From positions 51,602,501 to 51,666,500 of the forward strand of contig CM074865.1 of the NCBI GenBank assembly GCA_037501455.1: a DNA stretch of 64,000 nucleotides, given 5' to 3'. Made by a program: the position numbers and the translations under genes. Below the pieces are notes generated by a model. It had not been told where the DNA came from. It was given only the letters and a program-made list of their open reading frames with translations, and did not search any database. Positions within the stretch are counted from its first letter, which is position 1. Each line of letters starts with the position of its first letter. Positions 46,435-57,479 of the stretch are shown here, piece after piece. This DNA comes from Lantana camara. Lineage: Eukaryota > Streptophyta > Magnoliopsida > Lamiales > Verbenaceae.

Positions 46435-47643
46435 CTCAGAGAAGGAGACTGTGTCTTGAAGATCGGCGATGGCTCAAATGTTGAAGCTCGAGCTTTAGGC
46501 ACAATTAGATTAGATTTAGGTAGTTTTGAGTTAGTTTTAAATAAAGTCCTTTATGTACCGAGTATTATTCGTAATATAATTTCAGTTCCAATTTTAGATT
46601 GTGAAGGTTATGAAACTTATATTAAGAATGGTCAATATTTTATCAAACGGAACAACTCTTCCGTTGACATCGGTACTCTAAGTAATGGACTTTATCTAAC
46701 TCAGAATATCTATATTACGAATATACAACAAGAAACAAAACATAAGAGAGATGACAAAGTTTGAGCTCCCATATGGCACGCTAGATTAGGACACCTTTCC
46801 AAGAACAGAATTAGCAAGATAAACACTTTAGGATCATTCTCTGAAAATGGTCTCAAAGTGTTAACTTCTTGCGAGTCCTATCTCAAAGGAAAGATATCCA
46901 AAGTTCCTTTTAAAGGAACTGTGGAACGTGCCACTAAGGTCTTGGATTTGATCCATTCTGATGTTTGTGGACCGCTTAGTGTAAGCACAAGAAACAATCA
47001 TCAGTATTTCATAACCTTTACCGATGACTTTAGTCGGTATGGTTATGTATACTTAATGAAGTATAAATCTGAAGCTTTTGAGAAATTCCTAGAATTTGAA
47101 AAGGAGGTTGAGAACCAAACTGGTCACAAGATCAAAGCACTTCAATCTAATCGAGGAGGCGAGCATCTTAGTGAAGAATTCCTTAATTATCTCAAAGAAA
47201 ATGGGATTATCTCTCAGTGGACAGCTCCGGGAACTCCTCAACTAAATGGAGTTTCTGAGAGAAGGAATCGAACTCTACTTGATATGGTTCGTTCCATGAT
47301 GAGTTTCACTGACTTACCACCTTCGTTCTGGAGTTATGCCCTAGAAAGTGCAGCAAAGATTTTGAATCTAGTTCCCTCTAAGTCAGTCCCTAAAACGCCC
47401 TATAAAATGTGGCATGGTAAAATCCCTAGTTATTCTTACTTAAGAATTTGGGGTTATCCTTCTTACGTGAACAGCACAGTGGGAGATAAGTTAGAATCTC
47501 ATTCTAACTTATGCTACGTTGTAGGTTATCCTAAGGAATCCATAGGATACTACTTCTATGATCAATCTGAGCAAAAGGTGTTTGTTTCCAGAAATGCTGC
47601 TTCTAGGAACCGTTCCTCAAAGAAAAGAAAGGCAAGCTCATAG
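46435..47643 (+). pseudogene. Copia protease end and integrase
   Basis: Continues the pol frame after the TAA at 46434, with a second in-frame stop at 46762-46764 just before the integrase zinc domain (HARLGH). The HHCC finger is damaged: the last Cys is Tyr at 46879-46881 (CESYLKG). In the catalytic core the first Asp is present (HSDVCGP, about 46960). The second Asp is Asn at 47149-47151 (QSNRGGEH). The Glu is present (GVSERRNRT, about 47252-47278). A frameshift near 47600 ends the frame at 47643. These changes are incompatible with integrase activity in this family. Confidence 0.92.
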
Positions 47644-49337
47644 AATTAGAGGAAGTACAAAGTGACCCCACGCCACCCACTGAAGAAACATCCCATTTTG
47701 ATCAACCACAACCAATCACGAATTTCGATACACACATAAATCCTTCTCTAAGACGTTCTGAACGCGGTCCTAGACAGCCGGAGAGATGGTATGGATTCTT
47801 CTATGAGATCTCTCAAAAGGATAATGATCCTTTAACATATGAGGAGGCACTTGCAGATTCTGACTCTGAACAGTGGATAGAAGCCATGAAATCCGAAATG
47901 GATTCCATGAACTCCAACCAAGTTTGGACATTGGTAGATTTGCCTGATGGGGTCAAACCCATAGGTTACAAATGGATCTTTAAAAGAAAGCTTGGAGTTG
48001 ATGGAAGCATTGCAGCCTACAAGGCAAGACTGGTTGCAAAAGGATTCACTCAAAGATCCGACGTGGACTTTGATGAAACTTTTTCACCAGTTGCAATGCA
48101 AAAGTCTATTCGGATCATGCTTGCCATTGATGTATATTATGACTATGAGATATGGAAAATGGATGTGAAAACTGCCTTTCTCAATGGTGACATTGATAAA
48201 GACATTTATATGGAGCAACCCATAGGTTTCACATTCAGTGGGAGTGAGCAAAAGTTTTGTAAACTCCAAAGATCAATCTATGGATTAAAATAGGCTTCTA
48301 GGAATTGGAACATTCGATTTGATGAATCAGTCAAAGTGTTTGGCTTCATTCAAATTTTGAATGAATCATGTGTGTATAGAAAGGAGTTGGAGACCTCAGT
48401 GCAATTCTTAGTACTTTATATTCATGACATCCTTCTTATTGGGAATTCGAAGGATGACATGAAAGTAACTAAGTTATGGTTATCGAACCAATTCGAGATG
48501 AAAGATCTTGGTGATGCGTTCTATATCCTTGGAATTAAAATCTATCGAGATAGATCTAGAAGGTTAATCGGACTATCACAGTCGATATACATTGACAAAG
48601 TATTGAAGAGATTCAATATTGAGTCAGTTAAGGTTAAGAACCTTCCTATGAGTGTAGGAACATGTCTTTCTAAGAAGATTTGTCCTAAGACTAACCTTGA
48701 GAAGGAAGAATGACTCATACACCTTATGCATCAGCAATAGGTAGCATAATGTATGCAATGTTATGTACTCAACCGGATGTGGCTTATACACTTAGTGTAA
48801 CAAGTCGTTTCCAATCTGACCCTGGAGATGGTCACTGGGCTGGCGTGAAGAATATTCTTAAGTACTTGAAAAGTACTAAAGATTTATTCTTAGTTTACGG
48901 AGGTCAGAAAGATCTCAATGTCAGGATACATTTTCTGACTAAACGGCGGAGCAGTGAGTTGGAAGAGTTCCAAGCAAACTACCACTACAGATTCGACCAC
49001 TGAGGCCGAATACTTAGCTACGAGTGATGCAGCTAAGGAAGGTGTTTGGATTAGAAACTTCATTCAAGAGTTGAATGTTGTTCCTAGCATGAAAGACCCC
49101 ATTACTGTGTTTTGTGACAACACTGGGGCAGTTGCTCAAGCAAGCGAACCAAGATCTCACCAACGGACCAAGCACATTATGAGGAAGTATCACCTAATCC
49201 GTGGTATTATTAAAAGAGGAGATGTGCAAATTGAAAGGGTCACATCAGCCGAGAACGTGGCAGATCCACTTACTAAACCCCTTAGTCGCGAAGCTTCCAA
49301 GGTCATCTTCAGAAGATGGGACTTAGAGAAGCTTTAG
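47612..49337 (+). pseudogene. Copia reverse transcriptase and RNase H
   Basis: The frame resumes at about 47612 and stays open to a TAG at 48291-48293, where copia RTs have Gln (IYGLKQAS). RT landmarks are WIFKRK, ARLVAKGF, ETFSPVA and MDVKTAFLNG. The catalytic YVDD box reads Y-I-H-D at 48417-48428, so the first catalytic Asp is His. A stop or frameshift occurs at 48711-48713. RNase H lacks about 30 residues near 48925, including the TDAS catalytic Asp, then continues (SWKSSKQ, TTEAEY, DNTGAV, ADPLTKPL) to a stop at 49335-49337. Confidence 0.93.
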
Positions 49338-49350
49338 AATAGCTTTGACG

Positions 49351-49364
49351 GGCAAGTGGGAGAT
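49351..49364 (+). promoter_or_regulatory. CO1 polypurine tract
   Basis: GGCAAGTGGGAGAT immediately before the 3' LTR at 49365; typical copia PPT position and GTGGGAGA form. Confidence 0.85.
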
Positions 49365-51318
49365 TGTTAGGAATAGTGCCCTAGAAAGCCGACTGTATAT
49401 CCGCTTTGTTCTTTTCCTTATTGTAATCATAGACAATCTTTGAATAAAATAACAAATTAAGGCAACACTTCTTTATATGCTCTTGTTTGGTATGCGTTTA
49501 CTTTAGCTGTGCATGTATGAGAACTCCCCTAATCCTAATGACTTTAGGACTCTACCATTTAGGTGAAATGGTTTATGAAATGAGCCCTATATCATATAAG
49601 TCTTGATTAGTAAAATAATCCAAGCCGATGAGTCCTACAGAGAGTGGGAGTGTCAACCTGACTCCTCTAAGGCTTGCTTGTGGGATCACGCCCTTAAGAA
49701 GGACCACCTTGTTTTATGGAGGTGCAAAGTGTATAGTTGATACGTGCGTGATACATGAAGGTGCTTACTTCCACAAGTAAGTTCATTGAGGTGCCCCGTG
49801 TGAGAAGATTCCTAAATGGGAAACGAAGTTTCTATTTCAGGAAATGGAAACTTCCAGAGTAGGAAATATCTCACTCGTCATTGATGTGATTAATTGATCC
49901 TTAGACTTGAGGTTCCATGTCACTTATGAGTTAACTCTGTAGTCTTAGGTATAAGCTTTAAAGGGTGTCGCCTTAGACAACTGATTCAAGGCTTATGCTG
50001 GGGCTGCACAAGTGACTCGTGAAAGTGAATGAGAATCAAGAAATGACCTATACTTGCATTTGCAAGGTGATCTCTAATTGTGTAAGTCATTCATATGCCA
50101 TATGGAGTCCTTGGCCAAGGCAGTAGATCAATACATCAAGAAAAGGGTTTCTTGGATTGAGATCAAATGGGTATGAAATGCACTTAGCTTTAAGACCCGA
50201 TTATTGGGGTTCTGATTATTCCCTTGCCCTAGATCTTGGTTGGGAGATAGTAAGTAGGAGGATTGTATCTCACGTGAATCAATGATTAAAGGTTCTGTCG
50301 AATCAAGACATTCCAATTCAGTTTGGGGTTAAACACCTGTTGCTAGACTATGGTCGTTTAATCTGTGGACTGATTAATTAATTAGTGAATTAATTAATTA
50401 GGATCAGTACTAATTGAATTGAGAACCTAGAGGGTCACACACAAAAAACTTGGTTACATGATTTGAGGCTTTGAAATGATTAACCGAGTTAATCGAGCCA
50501 AAAGGGTTCCACACGTGTGAATCACACGTGTGGGTCACATGAGTGACATGTGTCCTTGGGGACACGTGTGTCACACGTGCATATATATATATATATGTAT
50601 ATGTGATTAAATAATTAATGTGTTAATTATTTTATAGACTTTGGTTTAATTTTTGAATTAAAAAGGAAGTCTTATTTAGGAGAAAAATAATCTATTTAAT
50701 TAATTACGAAATAATTAATTAGATAAAAATAAGTTATTTATTTATTAATAAATAAAGTATAAAATTATCCAAAAAAGGGTTTTGGATATTTTAGCTCTCT
50801 TAAAAGTTGATTTGAACTAGAATTCAAAAGTCAAATTTTGGAATGACTTGATAATCAAGTAACAAGAGAGAGGGACCAAATCCTTAGTCCAATAGGACTA
50901 AGTTGCGGCCGCCCCTCTCCTGCCTATATATAGGGGAGCTCGAGCTCTCCTTAGGAGTGATTGGCAATTCTTTTGGTTCATGTCTTGAACACCATCCTTT
51001 CTCCAAGATAAAATAAACCCTAAGTTAAGCCTTAACACTAACTAGAGAACTAGCATCCTTACTAGTTAGATTGTACTCAAGTTGGTGGACTATCCCTAGA
51101 GATCTTCAAGTTAGAAGTTTTAAAGATTCGAGATTTACCAAGGAGAGGGGATCAAGCCGTGAGACGAGCGTTCTTGGGTGGCTTGAAACGCTTCAAGAAA
51201 GATTATTGAAAAGTAAGTTTCTAATCTCTACAAATCCGGACTCATGATTACGAGTTTAGATTATTTTTGTTGGAAAATTTTTAAATTTTCGCTGCTTTCT
51301 GATTCCTGTTTTCCAACA
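49365..51318 (+). mobile_element. CO1 3' LTR
   Basis: 1954 bp, TGTTAGGAATAG to CCAACA. It keeps the segment missing from the 5' LTR near 41451. It carries its own G-box cluster (about 50510-50578), TATA box and palindrome. Confidence 0.95.
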
Positions 51319-52542
51319 CCCTAAGACTCCATTCCCCGACCAAACCTCCTGGTGGGTTCCGGTACATCCTTTCCGACATATGGAGGCCATGCTTAGGAGT
51401 AGACCCGACGGCCCGACACCGTCCCGGGGCTCCTTCGCAGAAACCCCTGGGGCCCATTTCTTAAGTCATAAGTCATAATTTTAATAATTTCAAAATTTCA
51501 TAATTTTCCAACTTATATTTCAAAGTCATAATCTCGCCATTTTCCAAACATTCACACACACCAACCCTTTTTAAATCAAACAAACGTAAAATAGATTATA
51601 TATATATATATAAATAAAAGCGTTTTTCAATTGATTCCATAACAAACGGGACAAATCCCACAAAATACATATTGAAACACATATCTAAGTATGTATATAT
51701 ATACGTAATCGCATGCGGGCTCCAAAACATATAGGGTTGTAGGTCATAAAAGCTAGAAGGGGAAAAACCTCACCTTGTCGACCAAACCTAACGAAACGGA
51801 CTCAAACACTTCTATGAGACCTCCTCGTCACCCACGGAACGAACCTAAGGACAAAACAAATAACAATCAACAACTTTAGACTCAAAATGTACAAAGTAGA
51901 CGCTAGGCAAATGCATACGGATACAAATGATGCATAAGAAATGCAATGATGTTCCATTTAGGTCACGTGACGCCATAACGAATCATATTAAATCATAATG
52001 GGTATTTTTCACGTTAAATAAATTTATAAATTCATATACTACTCATAACACATTATATCCTACGTTAGACATGTATGCGTACTAGAAATGAGACAAGAAA
52101 ATATCAAATGAAACACTTAAACGCCATATAGATCTATGCATGTACGTAGAAGGTCATATATAACATATTAGGCCAAATATTACCCACAAGAGCATCAAAT
52201 TCACACATTAAACTCATAACAGAATATATAACACGTTGATATGTAATACAACACGTAAGCCGTGCGTACAGTTCATAGAATTTCAAAGAAACAACATGCA
52301 AGGCAAACAAATACATCATGAAGTCATGCATGTACATTTGAGCACATATGAAGCACGTAGGCCATTTATTTCACTTAGAGGCATCGAATTCACGAAATAA
52401 ATTCATAATATCACATGAAACATACAATATAACAAGTTACCTACCATACAAGACAAGAAAGAAGCAAGAAGAACACAAAAAACACAAATGAAACGGAAAA
52501 TAAAATGTCACAGCAGCAGCAGCTCGAACCTGCCTCCAAAAA

Positions 52543-52695
52543 GGGTCGTGTTAGCGACCCCAAAACAGCTTCAAGGTGGTCACGGGCGCAATCACCACCA
52601 CTACCAGCCTGTACAGCGAACTCAGGTTGACAGCAGCCCAAAATTTGATCGTGGGCGCGACCAGAATTCCTCTAATCCCGATCGTGGGCGCGACC
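52543..52695 (-). repeat. Palindrome array in LTR L
   Basis: GGGTCGTGTTAGCGACCC (52543-52560, 6-base arms), a degenerate GGTCACGGGCGCAATCACC (about 52578-52596), and two identical 16-mers GATCGTGGGCGCGACC (52647-52662 and 52680-52695). The motif is of the same GGTCGCG/CGCGACC type as in G and M. Duplicate units in one LTR suggest local copying. Confidence 0.85.
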
Positions 52696-53911
52696 GCCTG
52701 CGTAGGGTACGAAAACAGCAACTTCCAGCCCCTATTTCTCCATCTTCAAGCTACATAACAATAGCAGCAGGATAAGGCAACAAAAGAGAATGGAAAGAAC
52801 AGCAAAAGCACAGCAAAACACCCCTCAAAACACTACAAATCCACACGCTATGGCAAGGAAGCAAATCAACATATATCTTCAAAGTCAAGAAATGAAATTA
52901 ATAAATGGTGGTCCAATTTTCAGCAACTTTTCATGGAATTTCTATTCATATTTACATAAAAGGATGTTAAGAGTCATGTATAATTTATCAATTCAAATTA
53001 TAGAGCAAGTTCGGCATGAATTCATCAAGAAAAACACATAACCTAACTATTCATATATCTCACCCAAAACATGATCAAATAAAGATTAAAATGGACAAAT
53101 CAGATTTAAAAGAAAGGCAAGAAGATGTAGGTTCGGAGTCTGGGTATACCTTTCTAATTTGACGGGAAATGGAGGATGAACGAGCAAGAAATCGCCGAAA
53201 GTGAATAGTGACTGCCATCTTTTCCTTTTCTTCCTTGGCTCCTTCGGTTTCTGGCAATTTTCTCCTTTTCCTACTGATCAACCGAAGTGAGGGAGAGAGA
53301 GGAGGATTAAGGGTCAAAAGAGGGTTAAGTGGGTTAAAAAACAGGTCGATTTGGATAAGAAACGGGCCGGTTATGAGCAAAACGGGCGAGGGTCGCAAAT
53401 CTGTCACACGGGTCGTGTTACGGGCGAAATTCGGGAGATCAAATGGGCATAGAAAAATACAAAGTTGGATTCCTTAGCTTGATTTCTTCATTACTAGTCC
53501 GGCGCCCCTGCCGGAATCAGAATCCGAATTCCCAAGCTCAAAATATGCTTTCAAGAACCCAAGGAGCGCTAAAACAAGTTAGACCCTTAAATCCCAACAA
53601 ATAAAATGGTTCGAAAGCCATATCAAATGAAGTTAAAACACATTCTTAATAAGTATAATTCATGCATATCACATAATCACAAAAGTTAGAAATGAAAACG
53701 GGTTCAAACGAATTAAAAACGACGCAAAAAGGTGAAAACATTCAAAGAATTCATATAAGGTTCAAATAAAACTCAAATATAATTCACACAATTCAAATAT
53801 ATCACATAAATAATAGAATAAACATGTAAGTCACATAATCAAAATAATTTAAATACGCACTTAGCACTATCTAATTGCGTACATGTAAGGCCCGACGAGC
53901 GGGATGTTACA

Positions 53912-55408
53912 ATAACAATGAATGGGCACGATCTATTTGTGTAATGAATGATTGAATCGTTTATGTGTTTAAGTGGCATTAATTGTGCACATGAACATCT
54001 TCATAGCACATTGTTATTTCATATGCATATCATATCACGTTAATGCAATGTCGTGCATCATATATGGTCCATTTGGAGTCTTAAGTCTCAAGTAGGGACC
54101 GTATTTTGTTTTGTGAAGTTTTCTCCGGTACGGAGACTTTCCAGGTTCATAGGCTACCTTCAAGTCTTCTTTTCTTCTTGGTTTTGTTCGGTAAGGTGTA
54201 ACAGGTGGGTTTCTCTTCTATTAGCTATAAATTGACCCGATATAACCATCATGAAGGTTTTAAGCCAAAGTATGTATTTATATATATCGAGTCGTTCAAA
54301 AGAGTCAATGATTTAATGTTAAAGCCCTTTTCTTTTATGAATCCTTACCCAATGTTTTGGTGAGATAAGTGATCACAATGATTATGGCGGCCCTGGGACA
54401 AAGTGTATATAGCTATCTAGGTAAGCATGGGCTGACTGTAATCCCGTGCATTAGTCCCACAAGGAACTACGACAGAACCGACCTCGTTAAGAGTTTAGCG
54501 AGGAAGGGGAACCAGGATTTAGGGTCTTCATGAACCCCTCTAGCCATCATGAATGAGTGGAAGGTGCTTTGGCCGAGTCCGTCCACTAACCGGAGGAAAA
54601 AGGTGTTGTTGATTATTATGAACAAATGATTATGAATGAACGATTATGAATGAATGAGGGAATATTGTGTGATCGCTAATGTAATGAATAAATGAATAAT
54701 GTACGCACGAGGAGAAAGTTTGAGAATTCGCCCACTCGTCAGGCTCACGTAATGACCTAATGAAGGAATGCATAAAATTGATTGTTGTAATCCCAAGCGT
54801 TGTTTTTCTTTGATTTCACCCACTTGGGAAATGTTTTAAAACCTCGTGCGAGATAATAAATTTCATTTGTGGGTGTTTAATTTCTGCACTAATTATATAA
54901 TAACCCCCTGTTTTATACCCACCAGTCTCTTATAGACTGTACCCGGATTGTTTTCAGCTTTCTTGCAGGTTTGGAGTGCTAGGCGAGAAGTCGAGTCTGT
55001 CAAGTTTGTTATTCAAGTTTGAGTCTTCACATGCATATTGTAATTTTAATAGGTTTATATGCAGAAATGTATAAATGTTATGTATTATGATTTTGAATTC
55101 GGGACAAGCTTCCAGGGATAGATTGAACCCATAATTTACGATTTATGTTTCAATTATCGGGACTCTGTACCTATGCTAGTTGAACCAGTCACTTATTGTC
55201 TCTATTGTGATTGATTATACGTTCTGCTTCCGCTTATATATTTGTTTCTTTGTGTTGCTTATTTAGTTTCGAGGTTTTAGCTCTCCCCTAGTGTAGCGAG
55301 TCAGTGGTGCCCCTGTTCGCTCTGATTCAGCACGTGTATGGATTACCCATTTCATGTGCGGGGTTGGGTCTTAGCGTGGGGGATGTGGCGTCACGTGCTC
55401 GCGCTATA
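53912..55408 (+). mobile_element. LTR F, part 3
   Basis: Continues F after L (53912-53916 is the ATAAC target copy). Signals: TTTCCAG at 54144, ACAG/GTGGGT at 54205 and CTTGCAG at 54968. The LTR ends GCGCTATA at 55408, where TGCTACA is usual. Confidence 0.75.
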
Positions 55409-55657
55409 TCCTTACGTGGTATGAGAGCTCCAGGTTGCAAAATCGGAGTTCTTGTGTCATGATTAAGTCAGTTTAAGTCGTACGATATAGGAACAACCTG
55501 TTAACGTGTGCATTGCATTGCTTTTCTTCGTTAATTGTCATGAACTGTTGGAAATTACTTGTTATATGTGATTTACTTTTAATTTCGTTGTCTTATGTGT
55601 GGTACTTTGCATTTTATATGTGTTTATTGATCTAAATATGTGCCATAAGCATGTACT
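55409..55657 (+). other. PBS and leader of the F element
   Basis: TCCTTACG precedes the PBS TGGTATGAGAGC (55417-55428, one change). The leader is similar to those of A and G (GTCGTACGATATAGG). It is interrupted at 55658 by a TRIM. The rest of the F interior is not clearly identifiable. Confidence 0.78.
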
Positions 55658-56204
55658 TGTGACACCCCTATCCCACATCGGGAAAGTATGAGAGTTAAGT
55701 TCAATATATAAGTTAAAGGGTCCAAGTATAACCAATGGATATCCCTTTTGGGTAGTGGTTTAGGCCCAATTTCAGGCTATACTCGGTGGGCTTGGAGACT
55801 TGCGCTCGCGTCCAACGGGCCCGCGGACCCGGGGCGTGACACATGGTATCAGAGCCGCTCATCAGCCGTAGGAGCTAAGTGCTATACGGGTCAAAGTGCT
55901 ATGCACATGGGAGCCACCTATTGAGCCGGCGGGGCAAGGTGCTACATGTGTGGGAGCCACCTCTTGAGCCCGTAGGAGCCACCTTTAGAGTCCCAACATA
56001 GACGAGTCGGTCATGCGCTATATGTCATACCGCAACGAGGACGTCGCGATTCTGAGGGAGGGGTGATTGGAACACCCCTGTCCCACATCGGGGAAAATAT
56101 GAGAATTAAGTTCAGTATATAAGTTAAAGAGTCCAAGTATAACTAATGGTAATCACTTTTGGGCAGTGGTTTAGGCCTAATTTTAGGTTATACTCGGTGG
56201 GCTT
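55658..56204 (+). mobile_element. TRIM-type miniature retrotransposon, 3' LTR truncated
   Basis: LTR 1 is 55658-55841 (184 bp, TGTGACACCCC to GCGTGACA) and contains TCCCACATCGG, a motif common in plant TRIM LTRs. The PBS TGGTATCAGAGCC is at 55844-55856. The interior is about 210 bases, non-coding, with a repeated GGGAGCCACCT. A purine-rich GAGGGAGGGGTGA precedes LTR 2, which starts near 56067 and is cut at TCGGTGGGCTT (56204), about 45 bases short. Size and lack of coding capacity fit a TRIM. A related copy is at 60178-60628. Confidence 0.88.
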
Positions 56205-56547
56205 AACATGCACCATCCTTCTTCCTCCAGTTGTTGCGCATAGGGATTTGCCCCACGGTGACGTAAACGAGAATGGGAGGAATTACATCTACCTCTCCCG
56301 ATCATGATGTGGTATAACCAACCTCCGATTATAACTATCATGATGATCAACAAGGACGGCCGGTATCGTAGTAGCCATTGGCGCACGCCTCCTGGTCTAC
56401 TACTCAACCATACCGTCAGGGCCCAACAAAACAGGATTTCCAAGTCTTGCATTATCCAAAATATTCAAAAGTGCAAAAGCACACAGAGTGCAAGAACTGG
56501 TACTTTAATCAAGACAGTATTGCAGTGAACAAATCGTATATCAGAAA
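56205..56547 (-). mobile_element. Inverted fragment of a D-family LTR
   Basis: Reverse complement of sequence like 23570-23905 of LTR D (GGTGCATG, GGAGGAAGAAGG, TACGATACCGGCC). It joins the truncated TRIM LTR on the left and gypsy RT on the right with no visible target duplication. The open frames here are not meaningful. Confidence 0.8.
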
Positions 56548-57479
56548 AACTTTGATGAATTATTCGAGGCAAGTTATATCCGCCCTAGTACTTCTCCTTG
56601 GAGAGCACCTGTGTTATTTGTTAGAAGAAGGATGGGTCGTTATGACTTTGCATCGACTACCGAGAACTGAACAGGATGACGGTGAAAAATAAGTACCCTC
56701 TTCCTCACATCGAGGGGTTATTCGATGTACTTCAAGGATCTCGAGTATACTCCAAGCTAGAACTGAGGCAAGGATACTATCAATTGAAAATCAGAGAGGA
56801 GGATATTCCCAAGACAACTTTCAATAGTCGCTACGGGCATTTTGAGTTCGTGGTGATGCGCTATGGGCTAACAAACGCCCCAGCTGCATTTATGGATATG
56901 ATGCATTGGATTTTTAGTCGTTTCTTGACAAGTTCGTGGTGATCTTTATTAATGATATCTTGCTCTTTTCCAAAACACCAGAGGATCATGCCAAACATCT
57001 TCGGTTAGTATTGAGCACTTTGCTGGATCACAAGCTTTATGCAAAATTCAACAAATGTGAGTTTTGGTTGGAAAAGATCTCGTTCTTAGGCCATATCATA
57101 TCTAGTTCAGGAGCCGAAGTGGATCCCTCGAAAATTGAAACGATTTTAGACTGGAAGCAACCAAGGAATCCTTCTGAGATCAGAAGCTTTTTGGGACTCG
57201 TAGGATATTATCGAAGATTTGTTCAGGACTTTTCCAAGATAGCTGCACCACTTACTCAGTTAACTAAGAAAGAAGGAAAGTTCATACGGACATAGAAATG
57301 CGAACAGAGTTTTCAGGAATTAAAGAAAAGATTAACTACCGCACCTATACTAACATTACCAGAAGGGAAGGAAGGTTACACCGTCTACACCGATGCTTCG
57401 AAAGAAGGGTTAGGGTGCGTTCTCATGCAACATGGAAAGGTGATAGCATATGCTTCAAGAAAGCTTTGCCAAAATTTTG
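56548..57479 (+). pseudogene. Gypsy reverse transcriptase and RNase H start
   Basis: Starts in the RT fingers (YIRPSTSPW, about 56568). A frameshift and a TGA follow near 56640, then [21 protein letters not shown] and [21 protein letters not shown] one-base shift near 56918 leads to the catalytic box, which reads F-I-N-D (Asn at 56951-56953 instead of Asp). The thumb and connection continue ([19 protein letters not shown]). After a stop at 57293-57295 the RNase H start is readable (YTDASKEGLGCVLMQ, VIAYASRKL) and breaks off at about 57479. Typical chromovirus-like Ty3/gypsy Pol, inactive. Confidence 0.92.

Larger units (their letters stand above)
41280..51318 (+). mobile_element. Full-length Ty1/copia element CO1 (inactive)
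   Basis: 10039 bp with LTRs 41280-43185 and 49365-51318, ends TGTTAGG and CCAACA (CCGACA in the 5' LTR), and perfect TSD CCCTA at 41275-41279 and 51319-51323. Domain order is Gag, zinc knuckle, protease, integrase, RT, RNase H, which defines copia. All enzymes are damaged (see gag and pol entries). The two LTRs show roughly ten differences in their first 175 bases by eye, plus a gap of about 30 bases in the 5' LTR near 41451, so the insertion is not recent. I did not assign a clade. Confidence 0.96.
37059..53911 (-). mobile_element. Solo LTR L, minus strand, containing M and copia CO1
   Basis: Starts TGTAGCACCCC at 37059 (inverted LTR end) and finishes GGGATGTTACA at 53911 (inverted start). 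Perfect 5-bp flanks ATAAC lie at 37054-37058 and 53912-53916. Without M (37564-40931) and CO1 (41280-51318) and their target copies, L is about 3.44 kb. The pieces are 37059-37563, 40937-41279 and 51324-53911. No PBS adjoins either edge, so it is a solo LTR. Minus-strand splice-like signals occur near 53150 (AAAG/GTATAC) and 51847 (CCTTAG). Confidence 0.92.

Noticed and set aside
52488..52775. 95-codon open frame rich in Arg and Ser
   Set aside because: Produced by the palindrome array of LTR L read in its antisense direction; no motif.
56183..56692. Open frames on both strands around 56.2-56.7 kb
   Set aside because: Mostly the inverted D-family LTR fragment; only the part from about 56548 on the plus strand is real (gypsy RT).
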